Assembly (NCBI RefSeq): GCF_000406965.1
Contig: NZ_KE136362.1
Coordinates: 226,236-290,235 of the forward strand
DNA: 64,000 bases
Source: Enterococcus avium ATCC 14025
Lineage (GTDB): Bacteria > Bacillota > Bacilli > Lactobacillales > Enterococcaceae
Direction: 5' to 3'
Position numbers and translations under genes: made by a program. Every line of letters begins with the position of its first letter. The stretch's first letter is position 1. Under the pieces are notes generated by a model. It saw only the letters and a list, made by a program, of their open reading frames with translations. It did not search any database and was not told the origin of the DNA. Positions 49,872 to 57,721 of the stretch are shown here, piece by piece.

Positions 49872-50304
49872 TGGCGACGGTTCGCCAGTGAAAGATACGA
49901 CGATCGCCGTTGCAAAAAAATTTGGATTACCAGTAGTAATCGTAACGAGTATCGATCATTACTCGAAAAAAGAATACCCCGATTTCGTGGAGTTCATCTA
50001 TGTTGATCGAGGGGCGGATTCTGCTGATTTTAAAATCGTTTCGGTCATTCAGCCGGAAGATATTTTGATTACCCAAGATTACGGGTTGGCTTCTTTGACG
50101 TTGGCAAAAGCAGCCCATGTTTTACATCAGACAGGGTTGGAATATACGCAGATGAATATTGACGCTTTGCTGACGCAACGTTTTATTGGTAGTAAAATGC
50201 GTCAGGCAAAACAGCGTACAAAAGGACCAAAACCTTTTACAAATGAGGATCGCGAGCATTTTAGAAGCGTTCTAGAAAGCTTGGTTCAACAGTCTTTGAT
50301 GTAA
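49855..50304 (+). CDS. YaiI/YqxD family protein (DUF188)
   Basis: The 149-aa protein begins MRLIIDGDGSPVK and has ITQDYGLASLTLAKAAHVL, the signature of the YaiI/YqxD family, which has a PIN-like nuclease fold; no activity is firmly known. I use the ATG at 49855, preceded by GGAAGGG; the open frame from 49822 lies inside the membrane protein gene. It ends the small operon; no terminator is visible before ddl. Confidence 0.85.
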   Translation: MRLIIDGDGSPVKDTTIAVAKKFGLPVVIVTSIDHYSKKEYPDFVEFIYVDRGADSADFKIVSVIQPEDILITQDYGLASLTLAKAAHVLHQTGLEYTQMNIDALLTQRFIGSKMRQAKQRTKGPKPFTNEDREHFRSVLESLVQQSLM

Positions 50305-50362
50305 TCTAAATGATAAGCATTGTAATAATTGTAAAATTTCTTTTTGGGGATTTTGATTTTTG

Positions 50363-50371
50363 TGCTAAAAT
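50363..50371 (+). promoter_or_regulatory. Extended -10 promoter of ddl
   Basis: TGC-TAAAAT (50363-50371) is a TGn-extended -10 with a poor -35, 34 bp before the ddl start. Confidence 0.6.
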
Positions 50372-50404
50372 GTTAGGGATCAGAAAGTAATGGAGGATAC
50401 TCAG

Positions 50405-51469
50405 GTGAAAATAATTTTACTTTATGGTGGAAAGAGTCCAGAACACGATGTTGCGATTTTATCGGCTTTTTCAGTTATTTCTGCGGTTTATTTTGATTAT
50501 TATCAAGTACAGCTTATTTATATTGATAAAACAGGCCAATGGGTCAAAGGCCCCTTGTTGACAGAAGCGCCAGAAACAGATGAAACGTTACGTTTGACGT
50601 GGGATCCGACTGGAAATGAAGTTGAAGGTTTCAGCGGCAAAGTAATCGCTCCTGGCGATATCAAAGAAGATAATGCGATTGTTTTTCCAGTCTTGCACGG
50701 ACCTAATGGTGAAGATGGCACGATTCAAGGGTTCTTAGAGACATTGGATATGCCTTACGTTGGTGCGGGTGTAATGACGAGTGCTTGTGCAATGGACAAA
50801 ATTATGACGAAATACATTTTGCAGGCAGCTGGCATCCCGCAGGTTCCTTACGTTCCAGTCCTAAAAAACCAATGGAAAGAAAATCCTAAACAAATTTTTG
50901 ATAAATGTGAGGGAACGTTACTGTATCCAATGTTTGTCAAACCGGCGAATATGGGCTCTAGCGTAGGAATTTCACGTGCTGAAAATCGCGAAGAACTGCA
51001 AAACGCATTGCAAGAAGCTTATCGCTATGATTCAAGAGCTTTAGTTGAGCAAGGCATCGATGCTCGTGAGATTGAAGTTGCGGTTTTAGGCAATGACGAT
51101 GTGCGGACGACATTACCTGGTGAGGTCGTAAAGGAAGAAGCATTCTATGATTACAATGCTAAATACATCAATAATACGATTCAAATGGCAATTCCAGCGG
51201 ATGTGCCGGAAGATGTGATGCAAAAAGCTCGCGATTTTGCAAAATCAGCCTATACAATGTTAGGTGGATCAGGATTAAGTCGCTGCGACTTTTTCTTGAC
51301 AAATAAAAATGAATTATTCTTGAATGAGCTGAATACGATGCCCGGATTTACTGAGTTCAGTATGTATCCATTGTTATGGGAAAATATGGGCTTGAAGTAT
51401 AGCGATCTGATTGAAGAATTGATTCAATTAGGAAATAAGCGCTACGAACAACAGGCGCGTTTTGAATAA
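50405..51469 (+). CDS. ddl: D-alanine--D-alanine ligase
   Basis: Ddl makes the D-Ala-D-Ala dipeptide of peptidoglycan, the vancomycin target. The 354-aa protein has an N-terminal KIILLYGGKSPEHDV domain and an ATP-grasp domain (FVKPANMGSSVGIS; FLNELNTMPGFTEFSMYP). The Tyr/Phe-type residues expected for D-Ala rather than D-Lac specificity (EEAFYDYNAKY) are present. I use the GTG at 50405, eight nt after TGGAGG; the ATG at 50390 is itself part of that site. murF follows. Confidence 0.94.
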   Translation: MKIILLYGGKSPEHDVAILSAFSVISAVYFDYYQVQLIYIDKTGQWVKGPLLTEAPETDETLRLTWDPTGNEVEGFSGKVIAPGDIKEDNAIVFPVLHGPNGEDGTIQGFLETLDMPYVGAGVMTSACAMDKIMTKYILQAAGIPQVPYVPVLKNQWKENPKQIFDKCEGTLLYPMFVKPANMGSSVGISRAENREELQNALQEAYRYDSRALVEQGIDAREIEVAVLGNDDVRTTLPGEVVKEEAFYDYNAKYINNTIQMAIPADVPEDVMQKARDFAKSAYTMLGGSGLSRCDFFLTNKNELFLNELNTMPGFTEFSMYPLLWENMGLKYSDLIEELIQLGNKRYEQQARFE

Positions 51470-51493
51470 TCAAGTAGCTGTTTAGTCACAAAC

Positions 51494-51539
51494 AGGACTT
51501 GAGACATGATTCGAATGAATGATGTCTCAAGTTCCTTTT
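51494..51539 (+). terminator. Terminator after ddl
   Basis: An 11-bp imperfect stem (51497-51507 with 51522-51532) has a T-rich tail. Its right arm shares the sequence GAATGATGTCTCA with the terminator after murF. Confidence 0.7.
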
Positions 51540-51633
51540 AGCGTCCGGCTTATCGCATCTGTTCAGTACTCAAAAATGAACGGGTTTGCGGAGCCTTTGC
51601 AAAAGTCAGAAACAAAAATTTGGGAGGAACACC

Positions 51634-52989
51634 ATGAATTTTACAACGACAATCATCAGCAAGGCCGTTCAAGGTAAAGTATTGGCGGAAAATGAGGTGA
51701 CCGTTACTGGTGTCGAATTCGATTCACGAAAAATTGAAGCCGGCGATTTATTTGTTCCGCTACAGGGAACGAATGATGGCCATGAGTTTGTAGCAAAAGC
51801 AATTGAAAATGGAGCGACAGCAACATTATGGAGCCGTGATCCAGCTACAGCACCTGAAGATATCGCAGTGATTTTAGTGAAGGATACCTTGTTGGCTTTT
51901 CAAGCATTAGCAAGCTATTATTTACTGGAAGAAAATCCAGATGTGATCGCGATTACAGGTTCGAATGGTAAAACCACGACAAAAGATATGACTGAATCAG
52001 TCCTTAGCCAAAAGTTTCGGACATATAAAACACAAGGGAATTACAACAATGATATTGGTTTGCCGTACACGATCTTACATATGCCAGAAGGTACTGAAAA
52101 GCTGATTTTGGAAATGGGCATGGATCATGCAGGGGAAATCAGCGTGTTATCTGAACTGGCTGAACCAGATGTTGCGGCAATTACAATTATTGGTGAAGCC
52201 CATATCGAAAACTTAGGTTCACGAGAAAAAATCGCAGATGCAAAAATGGAGATTATGACAGGCTTAGCCTCGGATGGTCTGCTGGTGATCCCGGCGAACG
52301 AACCGTTACTGGAAGACCGGATAACTTCATTGTCTCAAACGGTTCAAACAGTCGGCATTCAAGCAGGAGAGCTGTCTGCTACGATCCTGAACGAGAGTAA
52401 AGGTGCGACGGTTTTCTCTGTCGATGACAATGGCTATCAGATCCCGTTGCCAGGGAGTTACAATGTACAAAATGCATTGATCGCCATGGCGATTGGTCGC
52501 TGGTTCGGGTTAAATAATGACGAGATTTTCCAAGGCTTAGCGTATGTCCAAGTGACGCAAAATCGTACGCAATGGTTGAAAGCCAGCAATGGTGCAGACA
52601 TTTTAAGTGATGTTTATAATGCCAATCCAACAGCTATGGGCTTGGTATTGGATACTTTTGCGAAATTACCAACAAACGGTCGTCGTTTAGCCGTTTTAGC
52701 GGATATGTTGGAGTTAGGTGACGATTCCTTCTCATTACATACGAGCATGGTAGAACATATAAATGATCAGGATTTTCATGAAATCTTTTTATATGGAGAT
52801 GAAATGAAGGGTCTAAAGGTAGCGTTAGCTGATCGTTATCCAACATTAGCGGTACATTACTTTGGCAAAGAGGATAAACAGCAAATGTTAGAAGACATCA
52901 AAAAGAGTTTGCAAGCTGATGACAGTATTGTTTTGAAAGGCAGTAATGGGATGGGCTTGTCCGAAGTCGTTGAAGCATTGCAGAAGTAA
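51634..52989 (+). CDS. murF: UDP-MurNAc-tripeptide--D-Ala-D-Ala ligase MurF
   Basis: MurF adds the Ddl product to the peptidoglycan precursor. The 451-aa protein has the Mur ligase N-terminal domain (GVEFDSRKIEAGDLFVPL), P-loop ITGSNGKTTTKD (about 108-119), and the C-terminal domain with YNANPTAM. I start at ATG 51634 (MNFTTTIISKAVQG) behind GGGAGG. It lies next to ddl, its substrate supplier, though a terminator lies between them. Confidence 0.95.
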   Translation: MNFTTTIISKAVQGKVLAENEVTVTGVEFDSRKIEAGDLFVPLQGTNDGHEFVAKAIENGATATLWSRDPATAPEDIAVILVKDTLLAFQALASYYLLEENPDVIAITGSNGKTTTKDMTESVLSQKFRTYKTQGNYNNDIGLPYTILHMPEGTEKLILEMGMDHAGEISVLSELAEPDVAAITIIGEAHIENLGSREKIADAKMEIMTGLASDGLLVIPANEPLLEDRITSLSQTVQTVGIQAGELSATILNESKGATVFSVDDNGYQIPLPGSYNVQNALIAMAIGRWFGLNNDEIFQGLAYVQVTQNRTQWLKASNGADILSDVYNANPTAMGLVLDTFAKLPTNGRRLAVLADMLELGDDSFSLHTSMVEHINDQDFHEIFLYGDEMKGLKVALADRYPTLAVHYFGKEDKQQMLEDIKKSLQADDSIVLKGSNGMGLSEVVEALQK

Positions 52990-52996
52990 TGAAAAC

Positions 52997-53025
52997 TTGC
53001 AGAAAACGAAATGATGTGCTAAAAT
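52997..53025 (+). promoter_or_regulatory. Promoter of the cshA leader
   Basis: TTGCAG (52997-53002) and TAAAAT (53020-53025) are 17 bp apart, with an added TGn extension (TGTGC before TAAAAT). It starts 8 nt after the murF stop, giving a leader of about 290 nt. Confidence 0.7.
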
Positions 53026-53131
53026 TAGCCATTGCCGAGAAATTGAAGTAATGATTGAACGAGTCATCTAATAAATTAAAGATTCGCTAGTGGAAGATTC
53101 GCTAGCTTACCAATTATTTTGAGAAGCGGTT

Positions 53132-53170
53132 GGGGCATTTTTCAGTTGAATGATGTCTCAGCCCCTTTTT
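53132..53170 (+). terminator. Terminator or attenuator in the cshA leader
   Basis: GGGGC (53132-53136) pairs with GCCCC (53161-53165), with weaker pairing inside, then T5. It lies downstream of the candidate promoter at 52997-53025 and upstream of cshA, so it may end murF transcripts or attenuate cshA. Confidence 0.6.
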
Positions 53171-53232
53171 GTGAGAGATGATCCTTCCGCCTGACTTCGC
53201 GGAGCGGTTTTTCGGTAGTATCGCCAAGGACG

Positions 53233-53252
53233 GCAACTAAAGGGACAGTTGC
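53233..53252 (+). other. Hairpin in the cshA leader
   Basis: A perfect 6-bp stem (53233-53238 with 53247-53252) lies in the 5' leader of cshA. The stretch 53026-53131 otherwise holds only a 10-bp direct repeat (53081-53090 and 53096-53105). Confidence 0.45.
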
Positions 53253-53320
53253 AGACCAAACGCAGATACCAAACCATACGCTCTAAATGATAAGGTCAAC
53301 AGACATTAGGAGGATATCAT

Positions 53321-54871
53321 TTGAAATTCAAAGAACTAAAATTAGCACCAGAACTATTAGTCGCAATCGAGCGCTCAGGTTTTGAAGAAGCAACGCCAAT
53401 CCAAGAGCAAACAATTCCATTAGCTTTAGAAGGAAAAGATGTAATCGGACAAGCACAAACAGGTACAGGTAAAACGGCTGCTTTTGGCTTACCGATGCTG
53501 AACAAGATCGATACAACGAAAAATGTATTACAAGGACTTGTTATCGCACCAACACGTGAGCTTGCGATTCAAACACAAGAAGAACTGTTTCGCTTAGGTC
53601 GCGATAAAAAAATTCGCGTACAAGCTGTTTATGGCGGAGCAGATATTGGTCGTCAAATCCGCGGTTTGAAGGACCGTCCGCATATCGTTGTCGGAACACC
53701 AGGCCGGATGTTGGATCATATTAATCGTCACACCTTGAAACTAGAAACTGTGGAAACATTAGTCTTGGATGAAGCGGACGAAATGTTGAACATGGGCTTC
53801 TTAGAAGATATCGAAAAAATTATCAGTAAAGTCCCTGCAGAACGCCAAACATTGTTGTTTTCAGCAACAATGCCTGATGCAATTAAAAAAATCGGCGTGA
53901 AGTTTATGAAAACTCCAGAGCACGTGAAGATTAAAGCTAAAGAAATGACGGCTGATTTGATTGATCAATATTACGTTCGAGCAAAAGATTACGAAAAATT
54001 TGATGTTATGACACGTTTGTTTGATGTTCAAACACCAGATTTAGCGATCGTTTTTGGTCGGACAAAACGTCGTGTTGACGAATTGGCTCGTGGCTTAGAA
54101 GCTCGTGGTTATAAAGCTGAAGGAATCCATGGTGATTTATCACAGCAAAAACGGATGAGCGTTTTGCGTTCATTCAAACGTGGGGATTTGGATATCTTAG
54201 TAGCGACAGACGTTGCTGCCCGCGGCTTGGATATCTCAGGTGTTACGCATGTGTACAACTACGATATTCCACAAGATCCAGAAAGCTACGTTCACCGTAT
54301 CGGCCGTACAGGTCGTGCTGGTAAGGGTGGTATGTCTGTAACGTTTGTTACACCAAACGAAATGGGCTACTTGCACGTGATCGAAAACTTGACGAAAAAA
54401 CGTATGAACCCAATGCGTCCACCAACCGAAAAAGAAGCCTTTAAAGGTCAACTAGGCGCTGCAATGGAACAAATCCAAAATCAAATGGAGGAAAATTCCG
54501 ACAGTCTAGAAAAATACAACGATTCAGCAAAAGAATTATTAGCTGCTTATTCACCAGAAGAACTGGCTGCTTTATTATTGAAGACGACAGCCAAAGATCC
54601 TGCTGATGCGGTTCCTGTAAAAATTACGCCTGAACGTCCATTACCTTCAAATAAAAAAGGCGGCTTCAATCGTGGCGGCAAACGCGGCGGTGGAAATAAC
54701 CGTGGCGGCGGACGTGGAAAAGACAACTACCGTAAAGACCGCGGTGGTGATCGTGATCGTAACAAAAATAAAAATTACGGCGGCAACAAATCACGTAGCA
54801 ACAATAAAAATACGAACCGCAGCAATGATAAAAAACGCGGATTCGTTATTCGCACTAACTCAAACGATTAG
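53321..54871 (+). CDS. cshA: DEAD-box RNA helicase CshA
   Basis: CshA unwinds RNA in ribosome assembly and mRNA decay, and is important in the cold. The 516-aa protein has motif Q (PIQEQT), Walker [10 protein letters not shown] (about 45-53), DEAD (about 149-152), SAT and [11 protein letters not shown], followed by a Gly/Arg/Asn-rich tail (from about 445) that binds RNA in homologues. Start TTG (53321) behind TAGGAGG. It has a long leader of its own and a terminator after it. Confidence 0.95.
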   Translation: MKFKELKLAPELLVAIERSGFEEATPIQEQTIPLALEGKDVIGQAQTGTGKTAAFGLPMLNKIDTTKNVLQGLVIAPTRELAIQTQEELFRLGRDKKIRVQAVYGGADIGRQIRGLKDRPHIVVGTPGRMLDHINRHTLKLETVETLVLDEADEMLNMGFLEDIEKIISKVPAERQTLLFSATMPDAIKKIGVKFMKTPEHVKIKAKEMTADLIDQYYVRAKDYEKFDVMTRLFDVQTPDLAIVFGRTKRRVDELARGLEARGYKAEGIHGDLSQQKRMSVLRSFKRGDLDILVATDVAARGLDISGVTHVYNYDIPQDPESYVHRIGRTGRAGKGGMSVTFVTPNEMGYLHVIENLTKKRMNPMRPPTEKEAFKGQLGAAMEQIQNQMEENSDSLEKYNDSAKELLAAYSPEELAALLLKTTAKDPADAVPVKITPERPLPSNKKGGFNRGGKRGGGNNRGGGRGKDNYRKDRGGDRDRNKNKNYGGNKSRSNNKNTNRSNDKKRGFVIRTNSND

Positions 54872-54890
54872 TTTTTCAGAACTATCAAAG

Positions 54891-54919
54891 CCATCGATCT
54901 TTTTGATTGATGGTTTTTT
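54891..54919 (+). terminator. Terminator after cshA
   Basis: A 9-bp stem (54891-54899 with 54905-54913, one G-T) is followed by T6. Confidence 0.85.
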
Positions 54920-55017
54920 CTTGTTATGAAGGACTTTTCATGGATTATTAAAAAAAAAACGTAGCATTTAAAGAAGTCTTTGGTAAAATAAAGATGTTAC
55001 TTGAAAGGGTTGAGAGC

Positions 55018-55368
55018 ATGATTAAAGGAATCGGGATCGATGCGACTGAGCTTGAACGGGTCGCAAAAATCATTGAACGCCGGCCGCATTTTGTGGAACG
55101 GATATTAACTCCAGCAGAACAGACCCTTTTTGCTAGCCATTCTCCACATCGTCAGGTAGAATTTCTAGCAGGACGGTATGCATGCAAAGAAGCTTTTTCT
55201 AAAGCTTGGGGGACAGGCATTGGAAAAGTCAGTTTTCAAGATTTAGAAATATTACGCGATGATAATGGTGCACCCGCCTTTACAAAATCACCTCATCAGG
55301 GAAAGGTGTTTGTCAGCTTGACCCATACGGAGGAATTAGCAATCGCACAAGTATTGCTGGAGGAATAG
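55018..55368 (+). CDS. acpS: Holo-ACP synthase
   Basis: AcpS transfers 4'-phosphopantetheine from CoA to ACP (the acpP gene at 35510). The 116-aa protein has the family start IKGIGIDATELERV with the metal-binding Asp, and RYACKEAFSKAWGTGIG. I use the ATG at 55018 behind GAAAGGG; the frame from 54994 lacks a site. It starts the acpS-alr-mazF group, an arrangement shared with Bacillus. Confidence 0.94.
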   Translation: MIKGIGIDATELERVAKIIERRPHFVERILTPAEQTLFASHSPHRQVEFLAGRYACKEAFSKAWGTGIGKVSFQDLEILRDDNGAPAFTKSPHQGKVFVSLTHTEELAIAQVLLEE

Positions 55369-55387
55369 AAAGAAGGACACTAAGTTT

Positions 55388-56515
55388 ATGGTTGTAACGT
55401 ATCATCGACCAACGAGAGCTATTATACATAGAAACGCATTGAGAGAGAATATTAAAAATGAAATTGATCGATTACCTGAAGGGGTAGAATTATTCGCAGT
55501 CGTGAAGGCAGATGGCTACGGACATGGAGCGGTGGCTACCGCTCAACAAGCTTTATCAGTTGGCGCAACCGGATTTTGTGTGGCAACTCTAGATGAAGCG
55601 ATGGAATTACGAGAAGCGGGGATCACTGAACCCATCTTAGTATTGAGCGTTGTATTTCCAAGTTATTTATCATTGGTGATTGATTATGATTTATCAATTA
55701 CTGTAGCAACAAAGGAATGGTTAATTGAAGCACAAGAGGTACTAAGAGATTTAGAGGAGGCAACAACCCCAATAAAAATTCATATTAAAGCAGATACAGG
55801 TATGAGCCGGCTGGGTTTTTTAACACCCGAAGAAGTCAAAGAGGCAGCTAAGATTATTGAAGCCTCTCCTAATATGGTTTGGGAAGGTTTGTTTACTCAT
55901 TTTGCGACAGCAGATGAAAAGGATACAAGTTATTGGTACAAGCAAGCGGATCGCTTTAAACACGTGATCGAAGCATTAGATCATCTTCCTCGTTATGTGC
56001 ATTCAAGCAACAGCGCAACTGCCCTTTGGCATAATCAAGAGATGCCGGGAAATATGATTCGTTACGGTGTTGGGATGTATGGATTGAATCCCTCGGGTCA
56101 TGAATTACCTGAATCTTATCCATTGAAACCAGCAATGGAATTAGTATCTGAATTGATTCAGGTGAAGGAATTGTCTGCTGGTGAGGGTGTCGGCTATGGA
56201 AAAACCTATGAAACACCTGCGAAAGAATGGATTGGCACCGTTCCGATTGGGTATGCAGATGGTTGGCTACGGAAAATGCAGGGTTTTTCGTTGTTAGTGG
56301 AGGGCCAGTTTTGTGAGATTGTCGGCCGCGTTTGTATGGATCAATTAATGATCCGACTGCCGCGTGATTTTAAGGTTGGAACTAAAGTCACATTGATCGG
56401 TGAAAATAATGGGCAAGAGATTACGATGCAGGATGTAGCCGACCACTTAGGGACAATCCATTATGAAGTTTGTTGTATGCTTTCGGAACGTGTACCAAGA
56501 ATATATCAAGAGTAA
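55388..56515 (+). CDS. alr: Alanine racemase
   Basis: Alr makes D-Ala for Ddl, using PLP. The 375-aa protein has the cofactor lysine in AVVKADGYGHG (Lys40) and the second catalytic residue, Tyr, in GVGYGKTYETP (around 264). It follows acpS by 19 nt and precedes mazF by 36 nt. The ribosome binding site (GAAGGA) is rather distant from the ATG. The D-Ala pathway genes alr, ddl and murF lie within 6 kb. Confidence 0.95.
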   Translation: MVVTYHRPTRAIIHRNALRENIKNEIDRLPEGVELFAVVKADGYGHGAVATAQQALSVGATGFCVATLDEAMELREAGITEPILVLSVVFPSYLSLVIDYDLSITVATKEWLIEAQEVLRDLEEATTPIKIHIKADTGMSRLGFLTPEEVKEAAKIIEASPNMVWEGLFTHFATADEKDTSYWYKQADRFKHVIEALDHLPRYVHSSNSATALWHNQEMPGNMIRYGVGMYGLNPSGHELPESYPLKPAMELVSELIQVKELSAGEGVGYGKTYETPAKEWIGTVPIGYADGWLRKMQGFSLLVEGQFCEIVGRVCMDQLMIRLPRDFKVGTKVTLIGENNGQEITMQDVADHLGTIHYEVCCMLSERVPRIYQE

Positions 56516-56551
56516 ATATATAAAAAATTTCTGAAGCTCAGGAGGAAAATT

Positions 56552-56923
56552 ATGGTTAAGCGTGGTGATATCTATTTCGCAGATTTATCGCCAGTTATTG
56601 GTTCTGAACAAGGAGGCATTCGGCCGGTGTTGGTAATCCAAAATAATTTGGGCAACCATTTCAGTCCAACGATCATCATTGCAGCGATCACGGCGAAAAT
56701 GGCGAAGCCTAAATTACCAACACATATTGGAATAAAATCGAATGGAACCGGAATTGAAAGAGATTCGGTAATCCTATTAGAGCAGATTCGGACGATCGAC
56801 AAATCTCGTTTAAAGGAAAAGGTTTGTCATTTGGATCGTTGTCTGATGGCAGAAGTTGACGCAGCTTTGCGTATTAGTATCGGCATTGAAACGATGGCTG
56901 CGGTCACAACGAATCTTACATAA
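56552..56923 (+). CDS. mazF: MazF/PemK-family endoribonuclease (EndoA type)
   Basis: This 123-aa protein belongs to the MazF/EndoA toxin family, which cleaves mRNA at short motifs: MVKRGDIYFADLSPVIGSEQGGIRPVLVIQN and the SVILLEQIRTIDKSRL segment are characteristic. Start behind CAGGAGG. In Bacillus the order is alr-antitoxin-toxin; here only 36 nt separate alr from the toxin and no antitoxin gene fits, so its control must differ. Confidence 0.92.
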   Translation: MVKRGDIYFADLSPVIGSEQGGIRPVLVIQNNLGNHFSPTIIIAAITAKMAKPKLPTHIGIKSNGTGIERDSVILLEQIRTIDKSRLKEKVCHLDRCLMAEVDAALRISIGIETMAAVTTNLT

Positions 56924-57010
56924 AATCAACTTTTTGTTGGTTAGCCAAGATGCGGTTTGTTGCTATTTTTTATCTGTCTGATCATACTGCATTTTTTCGA
57001 ATTTTTTAAT

Positions 57011-57016
57011 TATAAT
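57011..57016 (+). promoter_or_regulatory. Possible promoter downstream of mazF
   Basis: A consensus TATAAT (57011-57016) in AT-rich sequence has CTGCAT or TGCATT at 17-18 bp. It is 50 bp before a strong terminator, so any transcript would be a short RNA. Confidence 0.35.
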
Positions 57017-57066
57017 GATAAAATTTGGGTTTGGATTCTTAATACTGTAATTTATCTTAGTTTATC

Positions 57067-57100
57067 GAGGGATACAACGATTCGTTGTGTCTCTTTTTTT
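57067..57100 (+). terminator. Terminator between mazF and the XRE gene
   Basis: A stem of about 13 bp (57067-57079 with 57083-57095, two G-U pairs) and 3-nt loop are followed by a T-run through 57100. It lies 144 nt after mazF. Confidence 0.8.
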
Positions 57101-57155
57101 GCGGTTCAACGATTTATCTATCAATGATTTGTAGTAAACCGGAAGTTTCTCATTG

Positions 57156-57161
57156 TATACT
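57156..57161 (+). promoter_or_regulatory. Candidate -10 of the XRE operon
   Basis: TATACT (57156-57161) lies 33 bp before the start codon; the -35 is weak, which is common for autoregulated promoters. Confidence 0.4.
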
Positions 57162-57193
57162 GGGGATAAAGAAAGAAGAGACGAGGGAGTAGG

Positions 57194-57511
57194 ATGGTTG
57201 AAATCGGAGAACAGCTTAGGTATTTTCGCCAAAAGAAAAAAATGAGTCAGAAACAACTTGCTGAGCTTTTACACGTCACACCGCAAACCATTTCTAAGTG
57301 GGAATTAAATAAGAGTGCCCCGGATTATGACCAGCTAATTGTTCTTAGCAAAATTTATCGAAAAAGTATTGATGAGCTTTTAGGACAGGCGAAGCCTAGT
57401 TTTTTAGATTATTTAGCTGATTCACAGAATGTTAGAGATAAAATCGCCTTTTATGGAATGCGTGTCACTGAAGGGAGGGAAAATCATGGAGAGGATTCGC
57501 AAAATCAATAA
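57194..57511 (+). CDS. XRE-family transcription regulator
   Basis: The 105-aa protein has an N-terminal HTH_3 domain (residues 7-60: LRYFRQKKKMSQKQLAELLHVTPQTISKWE) and a short C-terminal tail. No peptidase or sensor domain is seen. It overlaps the next gene by 26 nt, a membrane protein, so the pair is probably one module in which the regulator controls its own operon. The target is unknown. Confidence 0.85.
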   Translation: MVEIGEQLRYFRQKKKMSQKQLAELLHVTPQTISKWELNKSAPDYDQLIVLSKIYRKSIDELLGQAKPSFLDYLADSQNVRDKIAFYGMRVTEGRENHGEDSQNQ

Positions 57512-57701
57512 ACTGCTTTTGATTACCTATAATTTAGGTGGTATCTGCTTGATGATGATTGGTGCAATGGTCGGGGTGCCCGGTCCTCCTGGTTATGTTC
57601 CGATGGGGATAAAGATCGCTACTGGAATTGTTTTTGGAACCATGATTATCGCGCACATTGTTCGCTATTTTTTAGAAAGAGGATTGAAAAAAACAGGCTG
57701 A
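57486..57701 (+). CDS. Small membrane protein of an XRE gene pair
   Basis: The 71-aa protein starts MERIRKINKLLL at 57486 behind GAAGGGAGGG. It has two hydrophobic segments (LITYNLGGICLMMIGAMVG and ATGIVFGTMIIAHIVRYF) around a Pro/Gly-rich turn (PGPPGYVP). It overlaps the XRE gene out of frame. I do not recognise the family. XRE plus small membrane protein pairs occur in bacteriocin-immunity-like and stress modules, but nothing here decides its role. Confidence 0.7.
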   Translation: MERIRKINKLLLITYNLGGICLMMIGAMVGVPGPPGYVPMGIKIATGIVFGTMIIAHIVRYFLERGLKKTG

Positions 57702-57721
57702 CATGAATCAGCCTGTTTTTC
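57687..57721. terminator. Bidirectional terminator
   Basis: An 11-bp stem (57691-57701 with 57708-57718) has a 6-nt loop, with an A-run and a T-run. It ends both the XRE operon and the sortase-like gene. Confidence 0.9.

Noticed and set aside
50390-50404. Five-residue longer N-terminus of Ddl
   Set aside because: The ATG at 50390 lies in the TGGAGG site that serves the GTG at 50405, and the family begins at that GTG.
53081-53105. GATTCGCTAG direct repeat as a CRISPR or iteron
   Set aside because: There are only two copies at 15-bp spacing, with no array and no replication gene nearby.
54672-54929. 85-codon frame in the 3' part of cshA
   Set aside because: It is the shifted reading of the Gly/Arg/Asn-rich tail of CshA, giving an Ala/Val/Thr-rich low-complexity product, and it has no ribosome binding site.
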